Part shown: positions 32,484-43,642 of the stretch, one piece after another
Numbering within the stretch: the first letter of the stretch is position 1
How the letters are laid out: the number at the start of each line of letters is the position of its first letter
Assembly (NCBI GenBank): GCA_005784505.1
Contig: VCAZ01000042.1
Coordinates: 1,553,233-1,617,232, forward strand
Source of the DNA: Bagarius yarrelli
Lineage: Eukaryota > Chordata > Actinopteri > Siluriformes > Sisoridae
Length of the DNA: 64,000 nucleotides
Direction: 5' to 3'
The notes under the pieces: model-generated
The model's input: only the letters and a program-made list of their open reading frames with translations
Databases searched by the model: none
Told to the model about the DNA's origin: nothing
Translations under genes and position numbers: made by a program

Positions 32484-34431
32484 TTATGTCATAATAATAG
32501 AAATAATAATCTAGTCTGTGATTTATGTTTTGTGCTTAATACCACTTTCCGGAATAGTCGTCACATCACCTGTATATAAAGTGTGTATATTGTTGTAATA
32601 AGCTAGTTTGATGCTATTATATACTAATTTATATAAGTGCTAGTGACGCTGGTTACATATGCTTAGTCACTAAAATCTGTAATGTGTGTGTTAAATAGTG
32701 AAAATGAATGGGCAGGACTACAGAAAAAGAAAAAGACAAATATAAAGAGGAAAAGACAAATATAATTTACTTTGCATTTATTACAAAAAAACTTGCATCA
32801 AAAAACTTCAATTTTAACAAAAACAATCCTATGGCACCTATAGTATTAGCTAAAATAAAATAAATGAATGACCAACTTTGCCAAATTTTGCTCCCATTCA
32901 TGCGATTTGAATGATGCTTTACAATCTTTTCTGCTTCTCCACTAGCCATCATTAACTGATTAACACGACAGATTACTTACTGGCAGTAATATCTTCTATT
33001 TATGCCTTTTATTCTGCAATCTTTAAAATAAAAAAATAAATTGGCAAGTTAAAAAGCAGCAATTAATCCACGGGCCAAGTGTGAGCCGAACCATGGGTTG
33101 TGGATCAGCTATGATTTGTTGCACCCCGAATTATTACATTACATTACATTAAATTCTGTCTGTATTAATTTTAATGATCCAACATAACCCTTAATAAATT
33201 TAGTGAATCATAAACAATCACTAATGAACAACTGAGTGTAAAATGTTCTGAAATGGTGAACCTGTAGAACCGCAACATTCTTACTATAAAACCGGGTTTA
33301 TGATTATTCAATTAAATCACAGACTTTTGAAAATGAACAAGAACGAGATTTTTTAAACAATAAATCAAAAAAGTAAATCTATAAATTGACTTTTTATTCA
33401 TGAACACACAACTAAATACATTTTACTGCACACACACCCATATTTGGTTCTGAAGGTGAGGGAAATGTTCACACATTAACTAAACCGCACATGCTTGTTG
33501 TATGTAATGTATGTACAGTAATGTAATGTATAGAGATGTCATTTAATTGTTTATTTTTAATGCAATAAACACATTTATAATATTACATTTTAATTTACAT
33601 GAAGGACGAGATAAAAAAATGGATCGAGGCGGGTTTTGTCGACACACACTGACGACATAATTTGGTTATGAATCATGGATCAACATTTTAATGATGTGAC
33701 GTCACTCCAGAATACAAACATGCTCTATAGTATAGTTCCACCTAACAAGGAAAAAAGGATGAATTTTTCCTCTTTTTTCCCACTGTAAGCATTCTACATT
33801 GTTTTGGATGGATATACAATCCTTAATAAAAGTTAAAACGAGCTATAAATGTGCTCATGAATGTATTTAATGTTATGTTATACTTTGTTTTTGCTGGTTT
33901 AAACAAAAATATGTGCTTTATTACTCAATAACTGATCATTACTGCAAGATTTTTATATTCACAAAGCCAAATGGACTGAAACCAAACTCTGCATCCAACA
34001 CCTCAAAACGGTACTTCAAGCAATCGCTGGCTCATTAAGGTATGTGCAAAACAAGAAAGCAATAAGAACTTCTTACTGAATATCATTTACCGATGGACTA
34101 AATGGCATTAGCTTTTATATTATTTTGTAAATTCTACTTTTATTTAAATAAAGAATCTGCTGGAAAAAACCCCAGTATAGTCCCACCCCTGACAGTGATT
34201 GACAGGTTTCAGTGTGAGGCTTGTTTGCAATAAACTTCCAAAAAAACTAAAATAACGAAAAAACACCTTTTTCTGAAGTCTGCAATTTAAATTTGGAAAT
34301 TTTGAATTAATGACGAGTTTCATTTCACAAGGATGAATATAATGTGGCATTAAAAATAGTTTTAAATTAAGAGTTTTTAGACAATATAATGTGAATTTTT
34401 CTTAATAGATTCTTGTAAATGAGCAACCAGA

Positions 34432-34588
34432 GGGGGGCAGTGGTGGCTCAAATGGCTAAAGTGCTGCGTTGTTAATCTGAAGACCACAAACACCTGGGTT
34501 TAAGCACCCACCAGCTGCAAGTCAACCACTGTTGGGTCCTTGAGCAAGACCCTTAACCCTTCCTGCTCCAGGGGCGCTGTATGGCAAG
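34432..34588 (+). repeat. tRNA-derived SINE, type B, 3' truncated
   Basis: It runs 'ggggggcagtggtggctcaa' to 'tcctgctccaggggcgctg' and stops before the 'gatgggatatg' tail. Confidence 0.8.
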
Positions 34589-35173
34589 CCCTAAAACTAT
34601 TTTTGTTGTTTGTCGCCCTCTACAGATTAGGATAAAACCACCAGTAACAGGGTAACGTGACAATACATAATTATTCTTTATTCTTATCCCTAAAAATAAT
34701 TTTAAATTATAAATGGTTATAAATAGGTGTAATGTATGTTAAGCTGTATTTAATGAACAGCTTGCACATACACAATCAAACAACATTTAATTCAGTGGTT
34801 ATTAAATCAGTTAAATAATTGGCCATGGAACAGTCAGATAGCGGGTTCTAAGTCTTAAGAACATTTATTTTGCGCATGCAGAGGGATTAGTCTTGTGACT
34901 GGGCGGCAGAGCCGGCTTTAGGCATGGGCAGGGGTGACAGCAGTCTACAAATAGGTTTTTATTTTCTTTAGTTTAATTTGTGATCTGAAAGATTCTAACT
35001 TCTGGGATGTCTGGATGCTGCAGTCTCCAGTCTCTCATCTGCCCACCTGTTTGCTGACAGTAGAGCGGCCGTGCCACCTCTTGGCTTTGTTTTTTTTGGC
35101 TATGATTTCATAACAAGTCTTTTCAGAGTTGGCTGCACTTTACACACAATGTTCACTGTGCTTATACATTACA

Positions 35174-35352
35174 TCAGGGGTCACCAAAGTCGGTCTTGGT
35201 GGACTGGTGTCCTGCAGAGTTTAGCTCCAATTTTCCTTAACACATCTGCTTGTAAGTTTCAATTATGTCTAGCAAGATCTTGATTGGCCAGTTCAGGTGT
35301 GTTTGATTAGGGTTAGAGCTGTCCAGGACCAGGTGTTTGGTGAGCTCCGCAT
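35174..35352 (+). repeat. palindromic MITE-like repeat P, copy 1
   Basis: 'caggggtcaccaaagtcggt', 'gtctagcaagatcttgattg' and 'ctgtccaggaccaggtg'; the ends are roughly complementary. Confidence 0.65.
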
Positions 35353-35461
35353 TACACGATAATATACATACCTGGTAATGGGTCTCTCTTTGTCTTTTTT
35401 TTGTCTGCTTCTCTTTGACAAGGTATAAAAGTTCAATTTTAATTTAATTTAAGACATTGTC

Positions 35462-35725
35462 TTAAAGCAGCTTCACACAGAATGCAGTAACAATTAAAGG
35501 TGTATGTTTGTTTCTAATAAGCAAGCCGACAGCAACTGTGTCAAGGAAAAACTCCCTGAGGTGAAGTAGGAAAAAACCTTGAGAGGAACCAGATTCAGGG
35601 GGGAACCCATCCTTATCTACTGACCTATTGATCATCTTCATGATCAAAAGTAATATAAACTGTAGCCTTGGGTCAGCGGAGCAGAGTAAGTCCCAGTCCA
35701 TCCTCAAAGCTCCTCGACATCAAGG
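35462..35725 (-). repeat. family repeat G (minus), partial
   Basis: 'aaagcagcttcacacagaat', 'aaaccttgagaggaaccaga' and 'gggaacccatccttat'. Confidence 0.7.
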
Positions 35726-36399
35726 AAAGGGGCAGAAACCTGTTCACAAAGCTGTTGCTCCCAAGTCCCAGTAATCCTGGCCACACCTTCAGATCTTGCT
35801 GATCCAGATCATTCTGATGCCCTACCTTTGGTTGTCTAATCGCTGCTTGTGACACAAGATCCTGCGAGATCCACTTTTAAGTCGTTTGTGTTGCAACATT
35901 GGCTACATTTACCCTATAGGTTTCCGATTTGGTAACTAGAATAAATTATTTGATGACCCGCAATAAGCAATGGACGGAAATGAAATGATTATTCAGTATG
36001 TTGCTTTCACTTTATATTTAAAGGATGGCAAAGCAACGCTTTCTTTAGCAGAGAACCGCTATAAGAGAAAAAGAGCTGTGTGTGTGTGTGTGTGCAGCTT
36101 ACGGTACAGAAAAAAAACTTTAATCATGGACTGTTAAAACATTTGTTACTGTAAACACAATTAATAAATATCAAAATACACAGTTGTGCTTAGTTATTAT
36201 ATCTCTGTTGGTGTCCACCTCATTTGACGCCATGCGCCCTCATCGCATATTCAACACATACAAATGAGGCCTGAATCTAAAAATATCAAAATACGTGTGC
36301 TTTTTTCCTGCTTACACTAACATCAGTCAAATCCGATCTGCCACATTGGAGGACAAAATTGGAATTGATACGTGCAGTGTAAATGCAGCTATTTTGGTT

Positions 36400-36668
36400 T
36401 CCTGGTGAAAATAAAAAGCGGTGAATGAATGTTAGAAAAGACAAAGACAATATGCAAACATCATAAGAAATTAATACAGTAGTTCCTGATAACACGATCT
36501 GCATCGCTATTGTAACAGACAATGCGCGTAATATGAATGTGACTGTGCGCGAGGTGGGATTTGAGCCGCACATCAAATAAAGTCTAAAAATCGAAAAGTC
36601 TCTTTCTCGTGAACCCAGTCTCGTGTCTTGTCTTGTCTCATGGGATAAGTGTCTTGTCACACCCGTAG
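36400..36668 (+). repeat. interspersed repeat R, internally deleted copy
   Basis: 'aacacgatctgcatcgctat', 'gcgcgaggtgggatttgag', then directly 'aagtctaaaaatcg' and 'gaacccagtctcgtgtcttg'. Confidence 0.7.
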
Positions 36669-36794
36669 TAGTTATTATGCACAACTGACATTTATATGGC
36701 TTTCAAATGAGCTTTAAAGAAGGTGTTTTAAGTTAAAAGGTAACAAGATCCGTCCATTTCCATTATTTTCCCATCATTTTCATTTACACTTTAA

Positions 36795-36935
36795 TCCCTT
36801 GTAAATTCCTAACAAATGCTAAGGGGAAGCACTGGGCACGTCGCCAAACCCAGCGAGCATGCTGCCACTAAATGTCAAAATAATGATTGGCTAATGATTC
36901 TGTTGCTAATACTTTAAAAGCTCCTGGTCACAATG
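36795..36935 (+). repeat. dispersed repeat Z, copy 1
   Basis: 'taaattcctaacaaatgcta', 'gcacgtcgccaaacccag' and 'tctgttgctaatacttt' recur at 46.55 kb. Confidence 0.55.
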
Positions 36936-37270
36936 CTGTTTGAAATTAACATTTGATGACAAGCCATTTTTTATAATATCACACTCCACTGTCACCCAGA
37001 TAAGGAGAAGCAACCGTTTCTTCTTAACATCATCTCTAGGGTTTTTTCTTGCCACCATTGCTTGTATGTAACCAGAGTTTCAAAAGGAGAAAACAAACCC
37101 CTACCATACATGTGAGCTTTATCTTTAGGCTATTCACTAACACCTCTTTGTTCGGGTGCCTTTTAAAGGTTATATTTCAATACTAACTAAAATTGGATTT
37201 GTCCCACAGGTGCTTTAGAAACATTTCCCCTAGTGTTCTTTAATGCAGCATCTCGTCCCACTCTCTGAGA

Positions 37271-37436
37271 ATTAAGGTGTTGGACATAGGAGCATAAGTT
37301 TAAGTCCCAGCACCACCAAACTGCCACTGCCTGGCCCCTGGGCAAGGCCCTTAACTCTCAAACGCTCAATTGCATAAAAAATGAGATGAATGAAAGCTGC
37401 TCTGGATAAAAGGAGTCAAATACCAGAAATGCAAAT
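37271..37436 (+). repeat. tRNA-derived SINE, type A
   Basis: 'attaaggtgttggacatagg', 'taagtcccagcaccaccaaa', 'ggcccctgggcaaggccctt'; the tail is degraded. It lies about 540 bases downstream of the lectin stop. Confidence 0.8.
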
Positions 37437-37978
37437 ATAGCTTGAGAGCTTGAAGCTTAAGGTGTCAACACATCAACTAAATATACACTATGGAGGCAGG
37501 ATTTTTCTCCTAATTAATAACTAAAATAAAACATAACTTTAAATATAAATCAAATACACAGAAACAGTAAATAATGAATGCAGGAAACAATGAATTTTAT
37601 TAATTAACTGATAAATGACAATATAAGTCAGTTGATAAGTAAGTGCTGTGTCACTGTACAGTATTGTACAAAGCTCTGATAAAAATAATTACAAAACAAT
37701 GCATAAAGTTAAAGTATTTGTAAAGTAGTTGTTAGTATTTATAAATAAACAGTTTTTGAATCTAAAAGTCTACAGCTCACATCCCTTAATATAGTGTACA
37801 GAGTTACAGTAATTACAGCTCATCTTATCATGAGAAATAAAAATACATTAAATGCAGACATTTTTGTGTAATTTAATAGAATCTAAAATTAGAGAAGTTT
37901 ATGTATTCTTATTGCTATAGAAATAAAAAAAATCCTATAATAGTTATAGAAAGAGATTTAATGGTAAATATTATGCTT

Positions 37979-38092
37979 TTATACATTAGTTTTGTTTTCT
38001 TTTATCTTGTGAAACACCGCACTATCTGGCACTTTTCTCCATTTCACTGTAAAGTTCCCAATCATCCCGCTGTCCTTCAGTTTCTGATTGAT
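37979..38092 (-). CDS. lectin gene coding exon 5 (C-terminal tail, stop)
   Basis: The acceptor is TGTTCTTCAG; 37 codons (INQKLKDSGMIGNFTVKWRK, then VPDSAVFHK and a basic end) are followed by TAA at 37,981-37,979. ATTAAA on the minus strand at about 37,877-37,872 is a possible poly(A) signal. Confidence 0.82.
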   Translation of the reverse strand: MNQKLKDSGMIGNFTVKWRKVPDSAVFHKIKENKTNV

Positions 38093-39650
38093 CTGAAGAA
38101 CATAATAGAACTTTTAATAATAAATAATGCAGGATTAAGACTCTTTTGTAAAAATGATACAGAAGCTAAATACAAAACAGTGTCAGTGCAGTATTTATAG
38201 AGAGTTTGATGAATTCTGGGAAATGAATTTTACATTTTAAGTCTTAAGTGGAGGATAAGACTTACCTTGGCCAAGATAATCATGTTCTCTGCAGGATCAT
38301 TCACATCCTCACTGGACTGGACCTTCACTCTAACAATTTGTTGTCCTGTGATTACTAAATGCAGAAACAAACCAATAGGGATACACCGTTAAACTAAGCT
38401 TCTGAGTTCATTTACCTAAGAATGGAAAACTGAATAAAAAGTTTAAATTTACCTCTGTAACAGAAAAAAGGCATAAGATCTGAGCACAATGTATCAGCAA
38501 CCTGACCATTACTTAAAAAACCACAGTCTTCGTTTAACAGAACATTATCAGGTTTTCCAGCCATCCAGCTGAGGGTAGAAAAAAAGGTATGATCTGTCCA
38601 CTTCCAGCTGTCCCTGAACAGACCAATCCAAGTTAAGATACCAGTGTACAGACCTAATAAAACCGCCGTTTCGGCTGCATCTCTTGAGCTGGCCAGGTCT
38701 GTGTAATATTGTCGACAGTAAGCCTGAGCACTGTGCCATGTCATTCTGTTAGAATTATAAATGTACCTCTGATTGCCAGTGTACCTGTCTGTGAGGATAA
38801 AAAAACACACAATAAAATGTAAGCTTTAAGCAGAGAAATGTTATACTCTCGTTTTAATAATCTAGCAAATAAATGGTATAAAAAAATCTATAAACTATGA
38901 AATAATTTTGAAAAATCTACAAAATTGCTGACGGTACAGAAAAAACATGATAGACTGTTATTTGTTCTTTATTTCTTTGAGCATGTTTTTAAAAAAAACA
39001 CACAAGCAGTTTAGAATTTCCATTACAATTAAAATGTAGATTCTTACTATCAAAACAGATAGAGTGGTAAAGCATAGTACATGACTCATCAGCCCATCCT
39101 ATGTCAGTTAACACAACACATGTCTGAGATCCTAATCTGTTGTTGGGTTGCTCTAAAAACCAAAACGTCTCATCTCCCAGTGGCTCATTTTCCATGGACC
39201 AGCGCCAGCTGTTGACATCATTATACAGTCCAATCCATGCACTGGAACTGAACTGTTGCCTCTGTACATTCTGAAGTAGGATCATTTCTTCAGTGTTTTT
39301 GACAATAGCCAGGTCAGTGTATTCGGCTTTGCAGTAAGCCTGAGCATCACTCCAGTTTTTCACCTGCTGGATAAGATAGTACTTGCGAGGGACAGACAGG
39401 ACAGGAGGGAAGTATCCTGGGCATACATTTGGAAATATTTCACAAATATTAGCTTCATCATATCCGTTCCTTTTTTTAATTTAATTAATTCTAAATGTTT
39501 CCTACTTTTTACTTTTTTATCTTTGTCTCAGCTTTATTTTTTGGTGCATAACATAACATGTTACATTTTATTGATTATTATAAATTAGCAGACCCAATGA
39601 GCTGTACACTCACCTGTGAATAACAGGAGTATGATCAGACACTGCTCCAT
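37979..39650 (-). CDS. secreted protein with two C-type lectin-like domains
   Basis: Five coding exons join in phase to give 314 codons: 39,614-39,650, 39,048-39,416, 38,453-38,788, 38,266-38,354 and 37,979-38,092. A hydrophobic leader (MEQCLIILLLFTG) suggests secretion. Domain 1 (about residues 24-135) and domain 2 (about 137-247) each show the WIGL motif and four disulfide cysteines: 41, 112, 125, 133 and 160, 224, 237, 245. The tail (VITGQQIVRVKVQ... and GMIGNFTVKWRKVPD) resembles the conserved C-terminus of a teleost lectin family often named 'macrophage mannose receptor-like'. No transmembrane segment follows. The calcium/sugar motifs are non-standard: QPN at 102-104 with WAD, and KPD at 214-216 with VAD, in place of EPN/QPD with WND, so sugar binding is uncertain. 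Lone fish lectins of this kind are usually linked to mucosal immunity, but that role is inference. Confidence 0.88.
38266..38354 (-). CDS. lectin gene coding exon 4 (C-terminal tail, part 1)
   Basis: The acceptor is TGCATTTAG and the donor is GTAAGT. It encodes ITGQQIVRVKVQSSEDVNDP followed by AENMIILAK. The pattern 'VVRxKxQS..D.NDPA' is typical of the fish lectin tail. Confidence 0.8.
38453..38788 (-). CDS. lectin gene coding exon 3 (C-type lectin-like domain 2)
   Basis: The acceptor is ATCCTCACAG and the donor is GTAAAT; 111 codons lie between two split codons. It carries WHSAQAYC, TWIGLFRD, AGKPDN and FFCYR. Phases match exon 2 (1/2 in, 1/2 out), so either domain exon could be skipped or duplicated without a frameshift. 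Confidence 0.9.
39048..39416 (-). CDS. lectin gene coding exon 2 (C-type lectin-like domain 1)
   Basis: The acceptor is TGCCCAG and the donor is GTAAGA; 122 codons lie between two split codons. It carries WSDAQAYC, AWIGLYND, EQPNN and WADESC, a complete lectin-like fold in a single exon. Confidence 0.9.
39614..39650 (-). CDS. lectin gene coding exon 1 (signal peptide)
   Basis: The ATG on the minus strand opens MEQCLIILLLFT plus one base, followed by donor GTGAGT. The exon extends upstream as 5' UTR to about 39,673, where the acceptor TTTTAATTACAG is seen. Confidence 0.85.
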
Positions 39651-39745
39651 CACTGATGGGTTGTGGATAAACTCTGTAATTAAAATCTCTCAGCAGTTCT
39701 GATGATCAGAAAAACTGATATCTGTGAGTCACATATCAATACATA

Positions 39746-39746
39746 C

Positions 39747-39796
<50 letters not shown>
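39746..39796 (+). repeat. (ATCT)n microsatellite
   Basis: About 12 units, in the first intron of the lectin gene. Confidence 0.97.
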
Positions 39797-39930
39797 TAAT
39801 AAAAAATATTAACAAGCATTCAGTAGCCATTAAACATATGATCCTAACAGACCAATAAAAATACACTCATACAACATTGTATTTTAAGCAAAAAAACAAC
39901 GCACCTGTACAACGTAAACCGTTTGCGGTC

Positions 39931-39964
<34 letters not shown>
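39931..39964 (+). repeat. T18-A16 palindromic homopolymer
   Basis: A run of T directly followed by a run of A, in the first intron of the lectin gene. Confidence 0.9.
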
Positions 39965-40164
39965 CGACCTCTTTAAAAAAAACCCACACAAATACATACA
40001 GCTCTATTTGTGTGTTCAGAAGTGTAACTGGTCACTGTTGTTCTGTGATACTTCTGCACTATGCCTGATGGGTTGGTTCAGTTTGCACATAATTTGATTT
40101 AGTTAGCAAATAATTTGCATTCCTCACCAAAATTTTGAGCACTTTTTGTTAGCAACCGTTCAAC

Positions 40165-40193
<29 letters not shown>
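40165..40193 (+). repeat. poly(A) tract
   Basis: 29 A residues, in the first intron of the lectin gene. Confidence 0.95.
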
Positions 40194-40195
<2 letters not shown>

Positions 40196-40656
40196 CAAAA
40201 CAAAACACAAAAAAGAATTTGGTGAATATTTTCATAGACCCTGTTGGTTATTCCATAAAATTACTTAAACAGTTGATGAAAAATGCGTATGTTATGTATT
40301 GGTATAAAGTATATGGAAATAGAAAATTTATCCGTTTGATAACCTTTTCAGGAATTGAGTATAATTCTTTGTATATATATTTGTAGCAATGTCCTTATTT
40401 ATAGGTAATTTTAACACCAGTATTATTGCTTTAATTGAGCACAACTTCATGTAACAGTACTTAAACTTGCCTACAAATTTTCAGTACTCTTTTTGCCACT
40501 GTTTAGGAATATTTACCACTTGCAGGTGTGTAACAATCAGTGGAAAAGGGTTTTTCTTTACATTGAATATAAACAGATTTAACTTTTAAATATTTTAATC
40601 CCACATTATCGAATGTAAAAAGGTAGGAAATAATTTAAGAGAATATTGAAACATAC

Positions 40657-40725
40657 CTGGGATGTGAAGGAGGTGAACTGCTGTAGCTGTGATAAACTGT
40701 CATTGGATCTAAGTGTCAGAGATGT
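40657..40725 (-). other. non-coding first exon of the lectin gene
   Basis: A strong donor (CCCAG followed by GTATGT) ends a short transcribed stretch lying about 30 bases downstream of a TATA box. It would splice to the acceptor at 39,674-39,679, some 980 bases away. The 5' limit is estimated from the TATA position. Confidence 0.6.
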
Positions 40726-40752
40726 TCTGTGGTATCTAATAAAGCAACACTG

Positions 40753-40761
40753 CTATATATC
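40753..40761 (-). promoter_or_regulatory. TATA box of the lectin gene
   Basis: On the minus strand GGGATATATAGC lies about 95 bases upstream of the donor of the non-coding exon, the right spacing for a short first exon. A TATA promoter fits an inducible, tissue-restricted gene. Confidence 0.55.
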
Positions 40762-41129
40762 CCTCTCAAAGCTTAATAATGCTGCAAATCAGCACCTCTA
40801 ACTTTTCCTACTTTACAATGCAGATTACATGTAAATCCAGGACATACAGGTCATGAATAAACAAGTAAAGGACATTGGGTGGTGTTCAAGATGTGAAAAA
40901 AGGTTTAGAGAAGATTTTGAATGTATGATTCATACAGAACAAAAACCAGCCCAATTATAACCAATGCAAGTTTGCCTATGACTAGAAACAGTACTGTCCA
41001 CAGAAACACACACAGATTACGGTAGCTGTATTCTATAAATATCCTGACAACAGAACTCAGCTTTATGAACTGTGTCTTGATGATTTTGGTTTATATAACA
41101 GATTTTTTCAGTTGATTATGATTATTATA

Positions 41130-42110
41130 CGGTCTTCTCCTGAGGGCTGTACATCAGGTACTCTAGTGTGCCACCACAACCTTTGGATTTTAGGATTTCT
41201 CTTAGAGAGTACGCCCATCCATCTTTCAAAATCATAGAAAGAGGGGGTTCGTCAGTCAGTCCAGGCTCTGTGGAGGTAGGAAGAACAGGTGGGTGATAAT
41301 ATTTTAGGAGTGAGAAATGGAATGTGCGGTAAATTCTAAACCAGTGTGTGGCAAAAGGAACCTCCGAAGCTTCCCCTGACTAGGGGAATAGTAGTGGCTG
41401 GTGGCCGAGTATGCATTGGAATGGGGTTAAATCAATGGTGGGTTGCAGAAGGGAGTTGTAAGGGTGCTTGGCCAAGGCAAGGAATCTGCTCCAGGAATTC
41501 TGCAGGCTATGGCAAAAGGTACGGAGTTAGCGGCTTATCTCTTGGATTTTCTGTTTCGCTAGTCTGTTGCTTTGTGGGTGGTATCATAAGGATAAACTGG
41601 GAACAGGGAGAGGAAGTGACATAGGGTTTTAGACACAACACATTCCCAGCATCCTCTTAAATAACTATTTTTTGCCATTCCTGGTCACCAGAAGCAGTGA
41701 GAAGGTTTGGTTGGCCCCAGAGGTGCGCACTGAATGCATGAGTCTGTTTTTTTACTGCAGGGAACTTAGGTGTGGTTGGGAGACACCCTGGCGAAGTGCG
41801 TCAGAGACACTAGCAGCTACTATGTCGTTGCTTATATCCCAATGGATGGGGCTGACAATCAGGTCTGCGTGGATGGTGCATAGGTGATGCATAGGTTCTG
41901 GATTCTTTGGTGATTCGCCTGGGGGAAAGAATCTCAAGTGCATCAGCTTTAGTGTTTTTTGTTGCAGCATCGACTTCCATTACGAATGATTTCTGTTGAT
42001 CATGTGGCGCCAGGAGTTGCGAAAACAAAGCCTCATCAAAATGTTTTATAAAAGAGATGAATGCATAGAGATTGGAAATCTTGCTGAAAAAAGTCAGGCT
42101 CAGTCTATGA
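41130..42110 (-). mobile_element. Ty3/gypsy (chromovirus-type) fragment, internally deleted
   Basis: Minus-strand pieces occur in retroelement order: RNase H region QKSFVMEVDAATKN, then KADALEILSPRR; integrase QPTIDLTPFQCILGHQPLLF near 41.4 kb; and the integrase/chromodomain tail PSTEPGLTDEPPLSMILKDG and GGTLEYLM near 41.2 kb. Large parts of gag, protease and RT, and both LTRs, are missing; stops interrupt it. Confidence 0.75.
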
Positions 42111-42114
42111 ATAA

Positions 42115-42262
42115 GTCTATGAGCAGTCTCTGGCTTGAGCAGGCTAAGCATCAGCAGTCTCTGGCTCAGCAGGGTTTAGCTCGGCAGGCACGGCATAATC
42201 AGTCTCTGGCTCGGTAGCCACAGAGTGAGCAGTTTCTGGCTCGGCAGTCTCTTAAGGCATAC
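42115..42262 (+). repeat. imperfect minisatellite
   Basis: The motif 'cagtctctggctcggcag' and variants recur about six times, next to the gypsy fragment. Confidence 0.7.
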
Positions 42263-42544
42263 GTACTTTGGGGGCCCCGAAAAATTTGTAGTAATAGTAC
42301 TAGCAGTAGGTTTGGTGGGAGCTGTTGTAGAGGCTAACATAATAAACAAAGACACATACACACACACTAGCTGTCATGTTTACACTTAGAGACTCTTATA
42401 TAACAAAAAAGGCAGACTGCTGATAGAAACCACTCATTAATAGAATACCATGCGAGTGCTGTACTGAGTAATAGAATAGCTGATAGCTAACCTGTATGTT
42501 AAATGTATTTATAACATTCAACATACACGTTAGCATACTTTGTC

Positions 42545-42875
42545 ATGACTAAGAGTTGTAGAATTAGGATTGGGAACAAGTTTGTTAGGGGGACGGCTCA
42601 TGTTAGATGTTTTGGGAAGAAAGTCAGGGAAGACAGACTGAGGTGGTTTGGACATGTACAGAGGAGGTATAGTGAATATATTGGTAGGAGGATGTTAGAA
42701 ATGAAACTACCAGGCAGAAGGCAAAGAGGAAGAGCAAAGAGGAGGTATATGGATGTGATAAACGAGGACATGAAGTTAGTGGGTGTGAGTGAAGAGGATG
42801 CAGAGAATAGGGTTAGGTGGAGACAGATGATTCGCTGTGGAGACCCCTGAAAAAGGGAACAGTCGAAGGAAAAAA
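42545..42875 (+). mobile_element. RTE-like LINE tail, 3' end
   Basis: An open frame carries RIRIGNKFVRGTAHVRCFGK, LRWFGHVQRRYSEYIGRRML, LPGRRQRGRAKRRYMDVINE and RWRQMIRCGDP, and ends in 'aaaagggaac'. It is the same family as 23.3 kb, without the internal deletion. Confidence 0.78.
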
Positions 42876-43385
42876 AGGCATGTGTGTAGTTTAACTGTGT
42901 GACACTGCAATTAAAGATTTTGAATCATTTATCTATTTTAAGTGTTATAAAAATTTTAACTTAAACAGACTGGAAGCATTTACATTTATGTTTGGCAGCT
43001 AATCTTACCCAGAGTGACTTTAAAAAAGTATAACATTCAGACAAAGAAATGGTGTGTGTGTGTGTGTGTGTAGAAGCTCAATGTGGGTATTTCGGTATCA
43101 TTATTTTAAAATAATGAATATCCTCATTGAGAAGCATTGTAATCATCCATGAGTATAGTACTGTTGAGGAATATTGACCTATATTAAAACCTATATTACC
43201 TGTAACATCAAATTAACACCAGTGCAGGTCTAAGCCCACTGCAGCTGACCAAAGGGTACAAAGGGAATATTTTAGGTAAAAGCCCTAGTGGGTCCCCATT
43301 TGACCAGGAACAAGGAAAGGCAACAAAAGTAGTTATTCTTACATAGGTGTTCTTTCTTTCACTACCCTCATTGGCAGTGCCTGAG

Positions 43386-43562
43386 GCAGGGGTCACCAGA
43401 CTCGGTGCTGGAAGGTTTGGCTCCAAGCAAAACACCCCTGCCTGTACGTTTCAAATATATCTAGCAAGACCTTGATTAGCTTATTTAAGAGTATTTGATT
43501 AGGGTTGAAGCCAAACTTCTATAGCTAAGTTTTGCAAAAAACAGCCCCATGCTGTCTCTAAT
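43386..43562 (+). repeat. palindromic MITE-like repeat P, copy 2
   Basis: 'caggggtcaccagactcggt', 'atctagcaagaccttgatta' and 'gtatttgattagggtt' match copy 1. Confidence 0.65.
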
Positions 43563-43642
43563 GTGTGTGTATAGATAAAGGTTAGGAGGATGAAAAATGG
43601 TTCTGAAAGACTGGTAAGCACCGGTATTTATATGTATATATA

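Larger units (their letters stand above)
28484..37978. other. intergenic region between rasal2 and the lectin gene
   Basis: No gene was supported. It holds the space between the inverted arms (with a duplicated repeat unit and SINEs), then SINEs at 32.3, 34.4 and 37.3 kb, a palindromic repeat at 35.2 kb, and family repeats. Nothing was recognised in 32.5-34.4 kb. Confidence 0.6.

Noticed and set aside
37979..39650. Venom-type C-type lectin (snaclec) label
   Set aside because: The two-domain layout with the VRVKVQ tail is that of teleost secreted lectins; nothing suggests a toxin.
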